The notes under the pieces were generated by a model that did not search any database, was not told the DNA's origin, and worked only from the letters and a program-made list of their open reading frames with translations. This document shows positions 10,490 through 22,131 of a DNA stretch of 64,000 nucleotides, piece by piece. This DNA is from Engraulis encrasicolus (lineage: Eukaryota > Chordata > Actinopteri > Clupeiformes > Engraulidae): contig NC_085865.1 in NCBI RefSeq assembly GCF_034702125.1, positions 42,095,128 to 42,159,127 on the forward strand, given 5' to 3'. The translations under genes and the position numbers were made by a program. Each line of letters starts with the position of its first letter. Within the stretch, counting starts at the first letter, position 1.

Positions 10490-12470
10490 ATTTATTAAAT
10501 AACCATTAAAACCATAATGAATATTGACCTGAGCCAGGCCAGGAATAATGTGGGTGCATGCTGTTATAATGGTCTTTATAATGTTCACTTATTCTTGTGA
10601 ATTTTAATGGAATTAGGTATTATTGTAGAAGAACGGATATTTCACGTCCTGGTCGGCATAGTTAGGCCAAAATTGTGAATTATTATTGCCCCTATAAATG
10701 ATTGACTTTTTGGAGTGGACTTTTTGACCACTTAAGAGTTCAACCACTTTACTACAATATCATTGCTTTGAAAGCGACTTTTAACTTTTAGCATAAACAA
10801 CATAAACGTCATTTAACTTTTAGCACAGTGTCCAAACAAACTATAGACAGCACCAACTATTGTTTTTTAACTTTATTTTAACTTTAAAAATGTGGACCAT
10901 AATTTGTCTCATCCTGTGTTGGTGTAGAGAATCTAGACAGTATAATTCTAAGAGATGCTGTGTTGGCTTTCAGTAGGGGAAATATAGGTAAAATAAGAAG
11001 TGCACAAGCGTAAAATGTAGTTTTTCTTACACAGTGACCGTTGCCATATCATAAAAGGGGAAGATGTCTTGAACCGAGAAATGTGAATGTCTTCCTTCTG
11101 AAGTCAAGTTAACCTTTTCTAAACTATCAAGCACATCGAGTTGACAGATATGGAAAAGAAATGAACTTGAACTTGTGATATATCAAACATTTAGTCATTT
11201 ATTTCCTCCATTCTTAGGTTACTATAGATGAGTGAGAAACCATGTTATACAATGTTAGAGGCGTGTTCAATGTATCTATCAGATCTTTTTAAATCATGCA
11301 ATCTGGTGCTGTGCTGGACTGTGCTAGCACACCTGGACCATATAGAAACCCATGGGGATATGGGTTCAAGTCCCAACCTTGGGTCATACCCAACGGCAAC
11401 CCATCTCTCTCTCACACTCGTTTTCTGTCCCTCCCTATTATAATAAAACGACTTCTTAAAGGACTTTATTTGTATGTCTTAGATTAGAATTTTAACTGCC
11501 ATCAACACAATGCCTTATTGTAAGCTTGATAAGCAGGGAGCAGTTCTTCCTTCAGCATATACATGTTGGGTGGAAAGGTCGGGGCTGATCAAGGTGGACT
11601 CTTAGAACCCCGAGGCTGCCTGAAGTGAAGTCACGTGAGAGGAGAGGAGAGGAGAGGAGAGAAGAGGAGAGAGGAGAGATCCATGGGAGGGTTAGAGCAA
11701 AATGTAGACTAACAGGCCTAATATGAGACTTCAACCAATCCAGAACCCTGATATATCCAGGTTCAATCAAGACTTCATGTATGTACTGTTAATAATGTGT
11801 TTAATCACCCCTCTGATTTCACCTCATGAGTTATCCTCTTACTCCGAGTCAGAGTTCATGTGAAATATCTACTTATTTAATGATGTCCTCTTTATCTCTT
11901 GTTTTATCTTTCCCTCCTTTTTCATTGTAGGCCTATGTCTTATTTTTTTATTTTATTTCATTTGCCATGCTCTGATGCTTTTGATCATTGAACTGCAACT
12001 GTGTATGAAAAGTGCTACAATAAAATGGCCTTGCCTTGAAAAGCACGGAAGTGTGTGGTCACAAAAACTGTTATTAGTGTGAAAGGGCCTCCCTTAAACT
12101 TACATGTAGCCATAGTTACCCAAAGTTGCGCTAAGTGGCCTACCGGCAGTGTTGTAAGGAAGATTCTTAATTTTACATCCTGTATAGCTGTTCAGTTCAG
12201 CTGTTGAACCACAATGTCAAAGTGTGTGCAAAAGCCACAGGCACTAATGAAGTAATATGTGCAAAAGATATCTTACAGCTCTTCTTATTCTATAGTGTAT
12301 TGAGCGCAATAGTCCCTTTGGCCCAGACATTTTACACTGCATTGCATTACATTTAGAAGAGGTTTTATCCAACTCGACTTATTAATGAGGGCATCAGTAA
12401 GTACACACATACACACATCTACTTTAGATATATGCCGATTCATAAATGCATACTTTTTATTTCTTTATAG
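10490..12470 (+). repeat. Flank of receptor copy A, paralogous to 48761-52450 in reverse
   Basis: Many blocks match the 5' flank of gene C in reverse order and strand. Examples are the GAGCCAGGCC region (10530 with 52435), a SINE (11300-11460 with 51545-51720), the AACATGTTGG region (11565 with 51250) and the AACAGTTTTTGTGACC block (12065 with 50720). Parts also match gene B's first intron (about 39890-40740). This is intron 1 of a duplicated gene set. Confidence 0.75.
11300..11460 (+). repeat. tRNA-derived SINE
   Basis: It contains a box-B-like GGTTCAAGTCC and a pyrimidine-rich tail. The same SINE sits at the paralogous place 51545-51720, so it was there before the genes duplicated. Confidence 0.55.
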
Positions 12471-13778
12471 TTAATAAAAAGGTTGGTGATTGTCCTGATT
12501 ACTCTGATAGCATGCCAAGGCTGGGATTGGGAAGGTCCATGTGAGTGTTCATTTTTCTATGCATATTTGTCATCAGATCTTAATGCAGCCTACACTATCA
12601 TTAGATTTTAATATACAGACACAGGATAGAAAGTTAGGCCAAGCATAAAAACAATTATGTTGACAACTTAACACAACATGTTGACATTTTTCCTTTAAAA
12701 AGGAAATAATCGTATCTACTATGATATTATGTTTTAGGTTGGAGAAAATACGACTTCTCCATCATGCTGCCAGAGAGCATAACAGCACTGGCAGGGTCCT
12801 GTGTGGTGATTCCTTGCCAGTTCAAGTTGCCTCCATACTGTAAAATGGGTCCATCCAGCCACGCTATCTGGTTGAAAGGTGGAACAATCATTTATTTTCA
12901 TAAAGTTTTGAATAGCTCTCAAAATAATGAGGGGAGAATTAAAATGCTTGGGGACCTGCATCAGCAAAACTTCACAACAATCTTCAACAACGTGGAAAAA
13001 GATGATGCAGACCGGTACTTCTTCAGAGTTGAGGCCAATTTTAAATTCACATTTCAACTAAAACATGTAACTCTCAAAGTTCAAGGTAAGACACTCACTT
13101 ATTCACTCAACTTGAAACTGGTTGTTGACCAAGAACTAATACAATACAGTTATATGGTGTCAAAACTCAATTCTGAGTTTCAACAGATTCCCCAGCAAGT
13201 CAATAGGCTATGTATCAGACTATATTGACATCCTTTTTTAAAAAGCCTTTACTTATTTTGCTTTATCATTGTGGTGAACATTGTTACCAGTGTTGCAACT
13301 GTACACTGCGCCTAGATGTCTTGCTTATTATCCAATTTGCCTTGTTACCTTCCTATTATTTAATGTTGCTTCTATTACCTTGTGTTTGACAATGTTGTCA
13401 GTGTTGCAACTGTACACTGCACCTTGAGGTCTTTGTTTATTTTTGCTACTTTTTAATGCATTGTCCTCTTCTTTACTCTTTGTAGGACAATGCTATCAGT
13501 GTTGCAACTGTACACTGTGCCTTACCCTGTTCTTGTTTAAATTGCTCCTTGTAAGTTGCTTTGAACAAAGGTGTCTGTAAAATACTAATGTAATGTAATG
13601 TAATGTAATATTGTAGCTTAACTGAACTACATTTCACTGCATTTACAGATTCCCCAGAGAGTCCACACGTATCAGTGTCAGAGGGGTCAGTAGTGACTCT
13701 GAGCTGCTCTGCTGCTGCCCCCTGCCCCCATCACCCCCCCACCATCACCTGGTCACTTCACACTGGCAATATCACAAC
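12471..13778 (+). pseudogene. Siglec/CD22-like receptor gene copy A, 5' fragment broken inside the third coding exon
   Basis: Three exons are seen: leader 12471-12540, V-set 12738-13085, and the start of the first C2 exon 13649-13778. All splices are phase 1, as in genes B and C. The V exon has the paired cysteines of Siglecs (GSCVVIPC) and YFFRVE, whose arginine matches the sialic-acid-contacting residue of the family. The leader has a hydrophobic core but no ATG: the expected start codon reads ATA. The C2 exon ends at ATCACAAC, where a hAT element begins, so the second C2, transmembrane and tail exons are missing from this side. Original orientation was minus, like its sisters. Start loss and truncation make it a pseudogene. 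Confidence 0.85.
13250..13610 (+). repeat. L2-like/SINE 3' tail in intron
   Basis: It contains repeated TTGCAACTGTACACTG blocks spaced about 110 bp apart. It ends in TAATG repeats, the usual tail of teleost L2-type elements, as also seen at 47620-47645. Confidence 0.55.
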
Positions 13779-15303
13779 CAGGCGCGGAGTGGCCGTCGGG
13801 AGATCGGGGACTTGTCCCGGTGGGCCGCGGCCGTGAAATGTAATAATGCGACCGCATTGCGTTTCCTACCGGCCCCTGAAGTTTAGAGATGGTATTTACA
13901 AGTACTGACTTCCCCCTGTCCACTTCCCTATACAGGAATTAAGCTGACTAGCCAGTATTTATACTGTGTACCAGACAGCAATACCTCACTGACTGTGTCA
14001 AACAGTAAATTGGCCACATCCCTTCTCTACTGATAATTTTCATACACCGTAGATCGCGGAAGTTTACAAGATCTTAGTAACACAGTTTCGTTTTCAGTAT
14101 TTGAAGAACCTGTGATGTGTATATTGGTTACCAAAGGATGGAAATATGAATAAATTATGATTTATTTTCCGATTTCCACACGACTGTTACAGTTTACAGT
14201 CTTTCCAGTCCTGATTCACTTGCTCTGTGGTTATTGACTTGGGTTACGAACAGACTCCACCAAGTGGTAAGGAAGATAACTGCACCTAACAGAAGCAAGA
14301 TAACTGCACCTAACAGAAGCAATGGGTTTTGTTTTGATTTGTTAGACCTACCAGTATATCTCCTTATAGTCGAAATAATATTATTATCATACATATATTT
14401 ATATGTGGTACATTTAGGATGTAGCCTATGTCTGAAGAAATGGAACAAAATAATTACCACACAAGATTCTGATGTGACCAGTGCTGGGTGTGTTAGCTAC
14501 AGTAATAAGCTGTGGATTAAAGTAGAGTGATTGCAAGAAACAAAGACATTTGCTGCGAGAAGACAGCGTTTTAAGGTAGGCCTACACCGTTTGGTTATAC
14601 ATTTTGTTGACTTATGGTTGTGGTTTGAAGTAGCTAAGTTTGGCTTATTTGCTGCATGGTGGGTTTATTGCACAATGTAGACAGACTTTTTGTAAGCTAT
14701 AGGCTACTATACTATATTTTGTAAGCCTACTCTTCTAAAAATCCCCACACCCAAAACTTTGTGCCCATGCTCATCCTGTCTTCCTTAAACGATATTTCAA
14801 TTTCAAACTGTCAAAATGACAGTGGAGTGCACATTTGCATGGAACAGTAGCGTGATGTAGCCTAACCTAGGCCTATGAATGCTTTGGACTGTGATGATGG
14901 CTCCAGTGGTGTAGTCTACTTTTTGAAGTGGGTATACTGTATATTTGAGCATTTTTTGATGTGTGTATAGTCTACTGTATATATTTGTGCTATTGTAAAT
15001 AATGGACCAATCAATTTTAAGTGGGTATACTGTAATCCCTGAAATTTTGAAATGGGTGCGTATACCTGCGTTTTACGTAGACTACACCACTGGCTGTGCA
15101 TTTCATCAAGGTGTAGGCTACAATTCTCCACTTCAGGTTGATATTTTGACAACACTAATGTCCACATGTAGTACGACTGCAGATTTCGTGGCTTTTGTCT
15201 TTTTGGTTAGGAAACCATGTTAGCTTTGTTTGTTTTTTTTTTTAAAGAGGGCCGCCAAGGGGAAAATTCTCCCGGTGGGAAAAGGTGGGCCACTCCGCCC
15301 CTG
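13779..15303 (-). mobile_element. hAT-family non-autonomous element, copy 2 (complete, reversed)
   Basis: It is a full 1,525-bp copy of the family seen at 1-576 and 22492-24017, with termini CAGGCGCGGAG and CCGCCCCTG. Its two flanks do not match: the left is ATCACAAC inside an Ig exon, the right is ATCGTGGT inside a Gypsy LTR. A normal insertion would have one duplicated 8-mer, so this copy is a recombination product. No transposase is present. Confidence 0.9.
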
Positions 15304-15611
15304 ATCGTGGTCCTGGCTAGCTAAGCATTTCCCCCCACTATCTTACTCCGGGTCACTAAGTGGTCCCCGGTGTCTTCAGCGCCGGCGGTCCTAAACAACC
15401 GCGAACGCCACCAAACGTTCCCCACCATTGGACCCAGCAGCCCCAACTGCTTCTGTCTCTCGGCCTCTCGCCAATGAGCCCCAACACAGCCATGGCTTTC
15501 TTGGCACGCCAAGTAATCAGATTCATTGTCAACAGGTGAGCGGGGCAGTGCAATAATTGGGGAAGCGAGCGCAGCCATGTTCATTACTCGCACCCATTAG
15601 TTTACATCACA
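15304..15611 (-). repeat. 5' portion of the Gypsy 5' LTR, reversed and displaced
   Basis: Read on the minus strand this begins TGTGATGTAAAC and runs to ACCACGAT, the point where the LTR resumes at 577. Nine differences from the 3' LTR lie in 15421-15611 and none in 15304-15420. It is followed by ATAT, the target duplication shared with 7828-7831. Confidence 0.9.
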
Positions 15612-15767
15612 ATATCTTGCTGCTACCTTGCTTAACATAGCTGCTACCTCAATCGCTTTGTTTTTTTGTGTTTTTCCCCCCTGTGGCATTTATTCTGTGC
15701 ACATGAACACGTTTTCAGAATTGCTATGTGTAACTCAGACGGTTACTCTTGTGTGTTTTGCTACTAG

Positions 15768-15859
15768 TTGTGCGAACGAGCCAGACAAACCAGCTGGGAG
15801 GAGGACGGAAGCACCCCTTCTCCATCCGCGTTACTTGCTAAATACTGATTCACCCCGTA
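15768..15859 (+). CDS. Candidate coding exon, unknown protein
   Basis: An acceptor CTACTAG precedes 15768 and a strong donor GTAAGT follows 15859. In phase 0 it can continue the 28-codon exon at 8030-7947, reading LCERARQTSWEEDG and stopping inside the exon. In another phase (CANEPDKPAGRR) it stays open and joins the exon at 18231 in frame. I do not recognise the protein. It lies inside the TTAA transposon. Confidence 0.3.
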
Positions 15860-15970
15860 GTAAGTAACCTACCATGTTTACGCACACATTACTTTGACCA
15901 ACAAAGCCCATGTCTTTCTATTGGTTTACAAAAATATATCGTTTGCATGTTGCTTTGGTACGTCTCTGTT

Positions 15971-17035
15971 CAGTCCCTCCAGTTTTTCGCGATTCAGCGA
16001 TCGCGTGGATTCATGCAAATTCAATGATATTCCGCATAATTTCACGATGCCAAGTAATTCCTGTAAAGCCGCATTTTCCCCGCAAATTTTCCCCTTTGTC
16101 CCCTTCAACATTCTGTGGAGTTTATAGGCAGCTGGCATCCAGCATGCATACCTGTCAACTTTGAGCTCCCAAAATCCCGGAAAATGCCCATATTTTAAGC
16201 CAAAATCCAGGAAATTTTCTAAAGGCCAAATTTGGACAGTCAACGGGATGACAGAGACAGATCGGACGGTGCGTTCCAATCTGCTTTTCCCAACAGCGCG
16301 CATGCAAAGACAGATCCTGTCTAAAATCCCTCAGCACACGTTTTAGGCCTACAGCGTGGAGAAACAATGCAATGAAAACAAAACTATGAAATGAGCGCAA
16401 TGCGTTTCTTCTTGTTGTTTTGTCGCACAAGTTGTCTGTTCGTGCAAAACTTCGTGCTGGTACAGGTTGTGATGGTTAATCGCATGATTCGCTGTTCCGA
16501 GGCTGTGTTATGCGTTGCATGAACTGACGGTTTCTGAGGAAAAGAGTGGGCGCACAAGCGCTACGGAGCTCGAGGTTGATAGCTCGTATTTTCAAGGAAC
16601 TTCAATTCTTGGTGGTATCTGGCATACCGTCTTCTGGCAGGTAGCTTGATAAGCAAGACCCTCGTCTCTCTCTTCAAGAGGGGGTGTGGCTCGTCGGACA
16701 GGGACGTGGGTAGCCTATAAATAGCTGGACCGACGGTGTTTTTTGATAATGTGAAAAATCCGGGATATTTCCACCTGAATTACCCCCATGGCCAAATGTA
16801 ACTTTTGTAAATGTAATTTGTGTTGGGATTTCTACAGAAAATTAAAAGGAAGTGTGTTTCTGAATCTCTCTCTCTTTTGTCTTAAGCCTGCTTAGACTGA
16901 TTGTGGTTTTCAGTTACCAAAAAAACCCAGAAAGGGGCGCAAAATCTTTGCAAAAAATGAGAAAATGCCGCCACAAAATCAGACATTTTGACCGCAAAAA
17001 TCACAAAATCCCAGTGCAAAATCCTGGAGGGACTG
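15971..17035. mobile_element. hAT-like non-autonomous element (TIR CAGTCCCTCCAG)
   Basis: Termini are CAGTCCCTCCAG and CTGGAGGGACTG. TCTGTT flanks both sides (15965-15970, 17036-17041), so only six bases of the target duplication are still certain. The inside has a further AT-rich repeat around 16140-16770 and no recognisable transposase. Confidence 0.65.
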
Positions 17036-17571
17036 TCTGTTGTATGACTCTGGTAATAGTAGCAAGCACAAGCACAACCTGTTCGCCGCTGCAGCATTGC
17101 AAAATAGATTGCCTTGGGTTTTCAAATGTTTACATGATTGTGGGTGTAATGTTGTTAACTCGCTGATGTCGTTTTTGAGAACACGGTAGTTTTGCATTTG
17201 ATAAATACCACCTAATGACCATGACGGCTACACGGCAGATCTTTATTGTGATGGCTACACTGAATGATCACATGGAGATGCCGGCACATTATTTGTTTTA
17301 CCCTGGTTATTGAAATGTTCTGCTTTGTCCATTCCAAGGTGTGGTGTTTTCCATAGCTGTTCCTTGCTCCTGTATCACAACATATCAAGGCTGCCAAGTA
17401 AATGAAGAATGAATCACCGCACACTGGTAGTTTATTTTATTCATGTTTGTGGGTGTAATTTCGTCCAGTTGCAGATACTACTATCCTTTTTGGAATGATC
17501 TGCCTTTGAAAAACAATGGTTCTATCTGACAAAAGCGAACAGATCCTGTAGTTGTAATTGATACACTAAAT

Positions 17572-17936
17572 CAGTGTTTCTCAACCTTTTTTTTAGGCGA
17601 GGCACCCTTTCAATTCATGAAAAATTAAGGCACCCCAAACCAACTAGCCGTAATATAGCATCACATCCGATACCACACAAGCTTAGAATGTAACACATTT
17701 GGAGACACACAACCTAGTAGCATGACCTACTTTCAAAGTTGCAGCTGGGGTGACCAATATTTACTTTATTGTGCGTAAATGGCAGATCAAAGATTCCACT
17801 GACTAACATTAACTTATCAATTTTGACAAATATGTTTTATGTTATATAATTTATTTATCAGCCACGTTTCCGCGGCACCCCTGAGGGGGCCCTACCGCAC
17901 CCCAGGGTGCTCTGGCACCCCTGTTGAGAAACACTG
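17572..17936. mobile_element. hAT-type MITE (TIR CAGTGTTTCTCAAC)
   Basis: It is 365 bp long with inverted ends CAGTGTTTCTCAAC and GTTGAGAAACACTG. The 8-bp duplication CACTAAAT is perfect at 17564-17571 and 17937-17944. Confidence 0.88.
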
Positions 17937-18230
17937 CACTAAATTATGATATTCCTATGTGTGCGCGCGCACGCGCCAAGTTTTCAATTCAACACACTGG
18001 GACACTTTTCAGTCTTTGAGGTTGCTGGAATCAACACAGACTACCTCCATGCACCTTATCAGAACACTTTGCATGTTTTTTGTATACTTGTCCCCTTTGT
18101 GTATTGCTGCTAATCTTTCTCTTTCTAGGTTCTGTTGGTTGCATGCAGATTGTGCCAGATGATTTATCTGTCTATGGTCTAAGCATGGGCTCTGTGCTAA
18201 TATGCAATTTGTGCTCTTTTTTCCCCTCAG

Positions 18231-18365
18231 GTCAACAGCAGACGGGGTCCTTCCACAACATTATGCCAGTAAAAGCCACAGCTTTTCTCCTCCAATCCAA
18301 GAAGCCTGGACTGCAGTCACCATCTCAACACACCAACCAAGAGAAAGGCGGATGGCTCAATTCAG
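18231..18365 (+). CDS. Candidate coding exon, unknown protein
   Basis: It lies between TTTCCCCTCAG and the donor GTATGT, is open (about 45 codons, QQQTGSFHNIM...), and can join 15768-15859 in frame. Further exon-like blocks follow at 18731-18863 (acceptor TTGTTACAG, donor GTGAGC) and from 18990, the first with an early stop. It is part of the TTAA transposon. Function is unknown and it may be non-coding RNA. Confidence 0.3.
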
Positions 18366-18494
18366 TATGTAGTTCTGCAAATATTCTCAAAGGTCTTCAC
18401 AGCCCCCCATGGTGCTGAATGCATTTACATTTATTTGTGTAAGGTAAAAACAATACTGATTACAGAACATAACTTGGGCCATGAATGAAATTTG

Positions 18495-18700
18495 AGGTAG
18501 CAGCCAGCCATCACCTGATGGTGAGAGGTGGTCCTAAGATCAGAGAGAAGCAGGTTGAAATCCCATCCTTACCTCTCCCTACCTACACCTCCATCCACAG
18601 CTGAAGTGCACTTGAGCAAGGCACACAAGTCCACTTAGGTCCTAGGACTGTAGCCAACACCCTGTAAAACCCTGCTGTGTAATTTGATGTAATGAAGCCC
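18495..18700 (+). repeat. tRNA-related SINE remnant
   Basis: It contains AGCAGGTTGAAATCCCATCC, like a decayed box B, and the common fish SINE body (CTTGAGCAAGGCAC), also seen at 40430. Confidence 0.5.
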
Positions 18701-19689
18701 TAATATAGTCTAACACATTGCTTGTTACAGATATGGAAAATTGCACAATAAAAGTTCCAGGACATGAAGGCTGCATACTGTGAACGTCAACCTTCAGGGC
18801 ACCGTCCTGCGCAGAAGACTTTCTACCCTAAGAGGGATGGCTGACCGCGGACACTCACAACCAGGTGAGCCCAGATAAAGGAGTTATTTTTGGTGTCCCT
18901 GCCCCAACAACCCAGGTTACTTGCATTTAAAATGTCACTGGAGCTACTGTCAGATATGTGATTTCTAATTCTGTTTATCTTTTTACAGCACAGACGCCTC
19001 CAACCTCAGACTAGGCCCTTCACAGTTGCTGCACTTACCCACCTTCCCAGAGTTTTTGTGTGGTAATGACAACTGTAAATATAGTATAAAGTAATGTATC
19101 TAGTGTCATGTATAGTACATTGTTTAAATTGTCCATACATTTCAAAGACAGTAAATATTGGTGGACACAATTTGACTGTGTGGCTTTTTTTTAATTCATT
19201 CTCTGACTGAAAATGCATGGTTACATAATTTATATATTCCACAAGACCACAATCAGAAGATTATTTGACAGGTTGCATTTATTTTCTATGTATGAAAAAA
19301 ACAACGGTAACAAGACAAACGTGGTTCCAAACCAAAAAGGTGAGATGTACAGATGAATGCTCCTACAGATAATGAAAAATAAAAAAACTCTGCACACTGC
19401 CGGTTTGTGTGTTTTATACCGTACTCTGTATAAACCTTTTATATTGCTCTAGTGGAGCAGGGTAACCCTGGCTAATCCTGGGTATTGTACTGTGTATTAC
19501 AACGTCAGCCCTGTTCAAGTGCCCCATACTGTCTGTAGGCTGCATGCCTGAAGAGACCGTTTCTCTCACCTGGTCCTACATCAGCCCAAAGTCTTATCAA
19601 AACTGAGAACACCACAGCATTTCCTTTCAATGTTCATGGGCATCTCCTTACAGATTGCGCAGAGGCGCCAGGTTGGTTGTGCTACTGGG

Positions 19690-19811
19690 CTGTGGCTGAG
19701 GACCAGATGTCGTGTGCCAGGTCGAACATCAAACTGGGGTCACGGGTCAGGGCACGCTGCAGTAACCGATGGGATTGCTTCAAATTCAATGATTGAATCA
19801 AGGCCTGCAAA
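19690..19811 (-). CDS. Candidate terminal coding exon, unknown protein
   Basis: On the minus strand an acceptor (TTGCTTTGCAG) precedes an open frame of 40 codons ending in TAG, containing RLLQRALTRDPSLMFDLAHD. It could end a minus-strand gene starting at the ATG exon near 21795 (MALSPAT, donor GTAAGA), with a middle exon near 20423 (acceptor TGCTTTAG). The middle exon has an early stop. I do not recognise the protein. It probably belongs to the TTAA transposon. Confidence 0.3.
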
Positions 19812-20688
19812 GCAATAAATACATTTTATGTAGTGCATTTTCTATTTGATGATGGGGACTAAATAACTCTATTGGCAATAAGACCAATATGGACATAAGC
19901 AATCATTATTGTGTATATAAATAAAGATGTGCCAATTATATGCATACAACGTTTTCAGTCAATTTCTTACAAACTGGTGTTGTGCCAGGGGTTACACAGA
20001 TGTATGAAGTAGATGGGCTTTTATGGATGTACTTGAACTACCACTGGTGTTGTGTACCTACAACCATGTAATATCACACTACTACTCATAGGAGTAGAAA
20101 TATTGTAATGGTTATCACAACAGGTGTACTCGTGTAGCCTACTCGTGTTGCGATATAGAGTACATCCGTTGTGATAACATCCATTACAATACTTACACAT
20201 CTGGAGGAATACAGCAGGACATAATGTTATTGAGGGATGAATGTACATACAGTTAGCAGGGCGTCAATTCTGTTGGAGTCTCCCTAATCAATACCCCCGA
20301 CCTCTGCTGCGTCTATCTTCCTCCTCCTCCATCTCTGGCCATCGGTCCTACTGGGCTGTTAGGTCGTTATGATTGTGATGGGCCAGGAAAGTCAGAGCTG
20401 GAGCTCTCGTGGTCGTGGAAGGTCTAAAGCATATGAAAATATCGTCAGCCAAAACAATTTCATTAGCGTTGATCAGTTCGGTTGTTTTTCTTTACTCCCT
20501 CTGTCCCTGTGTCTGCGCGTGCGACAACCCAAGTGAAATCTGAAGTCATAGCCTAAAACACTACGGATTGTGGTGTCGGGTATATGTAAATACAATTGTA
20601 AAATGTATACTGCGGTACACATATGTCAAAATAAATCCATGTGTCAGTACTGTAGCTACTGGCTAGAACTACTGTCTAGGGATGACAG

Positions 20689-21600
20689 CAGGGTTGGGGA
20701 GTAACGGATTACATGTAACGGCGTTACGGTAAAAGAATACAAAATCAATGTAATTGTAATCCGTTACATTACAAGCAAAAAAATATGTATTCAGATTACA
20801 GTTAGGCCTACATTCAGTGGGAATGGGGATTACTTAACAGGATTACAATTCTTGCGAAATTGCGTCTTTGGTCCCTTTTATTTATTTAATTATTATATTA
20901 ACTGATTTATTTATTCATTTATTGTTATGCCGCGGCTTGTATGTTGTGATTTTTGGTTTTTCGCCGGAATCATCACCTGTTACGTAATGACGACAGTGAC
21001 AGTAGCATTCCTGACCGACCTACGTTCTCTCAGCCTTGCTTCCCTTCCCTGCTGGTGGGAGTGTTCAATAGTTCGTTGTCGTTGCATCAATCACTCAGTC
21101 AAAGAAGTACAGAGCAGTCGTGAGCAATGGAGAAAAATGCATTTACCCGGTGGAAATACAATAAACATTTCATTTTCAAGGAAGACAAGGGCGCCAATAT
21201 CGATGTCCAGTGCCGGTTGTGCCAACCCAAAGTCAATATCTTGTCAGCGTCGAAAGACACAATTTTGATTTTGACGATTTTGTATATAGCTGTTTTTTTT
21301 TTTTCAATAAATTGAACTGTGGTCAGGACTTGCTGTGTGTACTTTAATTGACAAACTAAGCCTAAGTAAGCTTTCCTCAATTTATTTTAAGTCATTGTAA
21401 GTGTTTGGGGGGGGGGAAAGCATGATTCACTTAAGTCATTATAAGTATTTTGGGGGAAAAGTAATCCAAAAGTAATCCAAAAGTAATCCGTTACATTACT
21501 TAAATATTGAAGTAATGGGATTACATTACTGAATACATTTTTGAAAGAGTAATTTGTAACTTTACCGGATTACATTCAAAAAGTAACTTCCCCAACCCTG
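20689..21600. mobile_element. hAT element with remnant of a BED-type transposase start
   Basis: Termini are CAGGGTTGGGGAGTAAC and GTTACTTTTTG...CCCCAACCCTG, with a perfect 8-bp duplication GATGACAG at 20681-20688 and 21601-21608. Positions 21127-21260 encode KNAFTRWKYNKHF and a following C-X2-C, like the beginning of a hAT transposase zinc finger. The remainder of the gene is deleted. Confidence 0.88.
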
Positions 21601-22131
21601 GATGACAGTATAGCATCTGTCATCAGTGTTAGGAAGTTAGAATGAGATATCTAAGTAACACGTATCAAGTCAAGTTCAATAACTAATCTAGTATACATCT
21701 ACTGTCATCAATATTTCTTGAAATGGCAACCACGCGGCCTGTGCGTTTATTGTGATGTTGAACATTCTTACCGTAGCCGGAGACAGTGCCATGGCTGGAA
21801 GTTAGCTTGGCTAATCGATTTGTCGTGGCTTCTAGCCCGCCCCCGCCTCGTGAGCTCTCGTGGGTTCCCGGGATAATCCGAACACTTGACAGACTGCATG
21901 CGCGTTCATGTGTTTTGAAGGCGTGGCTTTGAGGGGAGGGCTGAAGGGAGAGGCGGGCTGTGTATTTTCAAAAAATATAGCTCACAGGAACCGTTTTTTC
22001 AAAGATCTCCAACCCTACCTTTAAAGCAAGACAATGCTTAACATGAAAAATAAGACACTTTACCACCTTTATAAACCCCAGCCAACGATTTTAACTGTAT
22101 TAAGCCCCAAAATAGTGGCATACCCCTTTAA

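Larger units (their letters stand above)
15612..22131 (+). mobile_element. Other half of the TTAA-flanked transposon, with nested insertions
   Basis: It runs from the Gypsy insertion site to the terminus CATACCCCTTTAA at 22131. Joined to reversed 7828-8764 it gives an element of about 7.4 kb with 108-bp inverted ends and TTAA on both sides. It holds several hAT elements, a SINE and possible spliced coding exons on both strands. The superfamily is not certain. Confidence 0.5.

Noticed and set aside
14194..14530. 88- and 98-codon frames, repeated at 23267-23603
   Set aside because: They occur on both strands of the hAT element copies, include a simple duplication and have no transposase features.
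18080..18418. 112-codon single-exon gene
   Set aside because: Its first half lies upstream of a good splice acceptor and looks intronic; only 18231-18365 is kept as a candidate exon.
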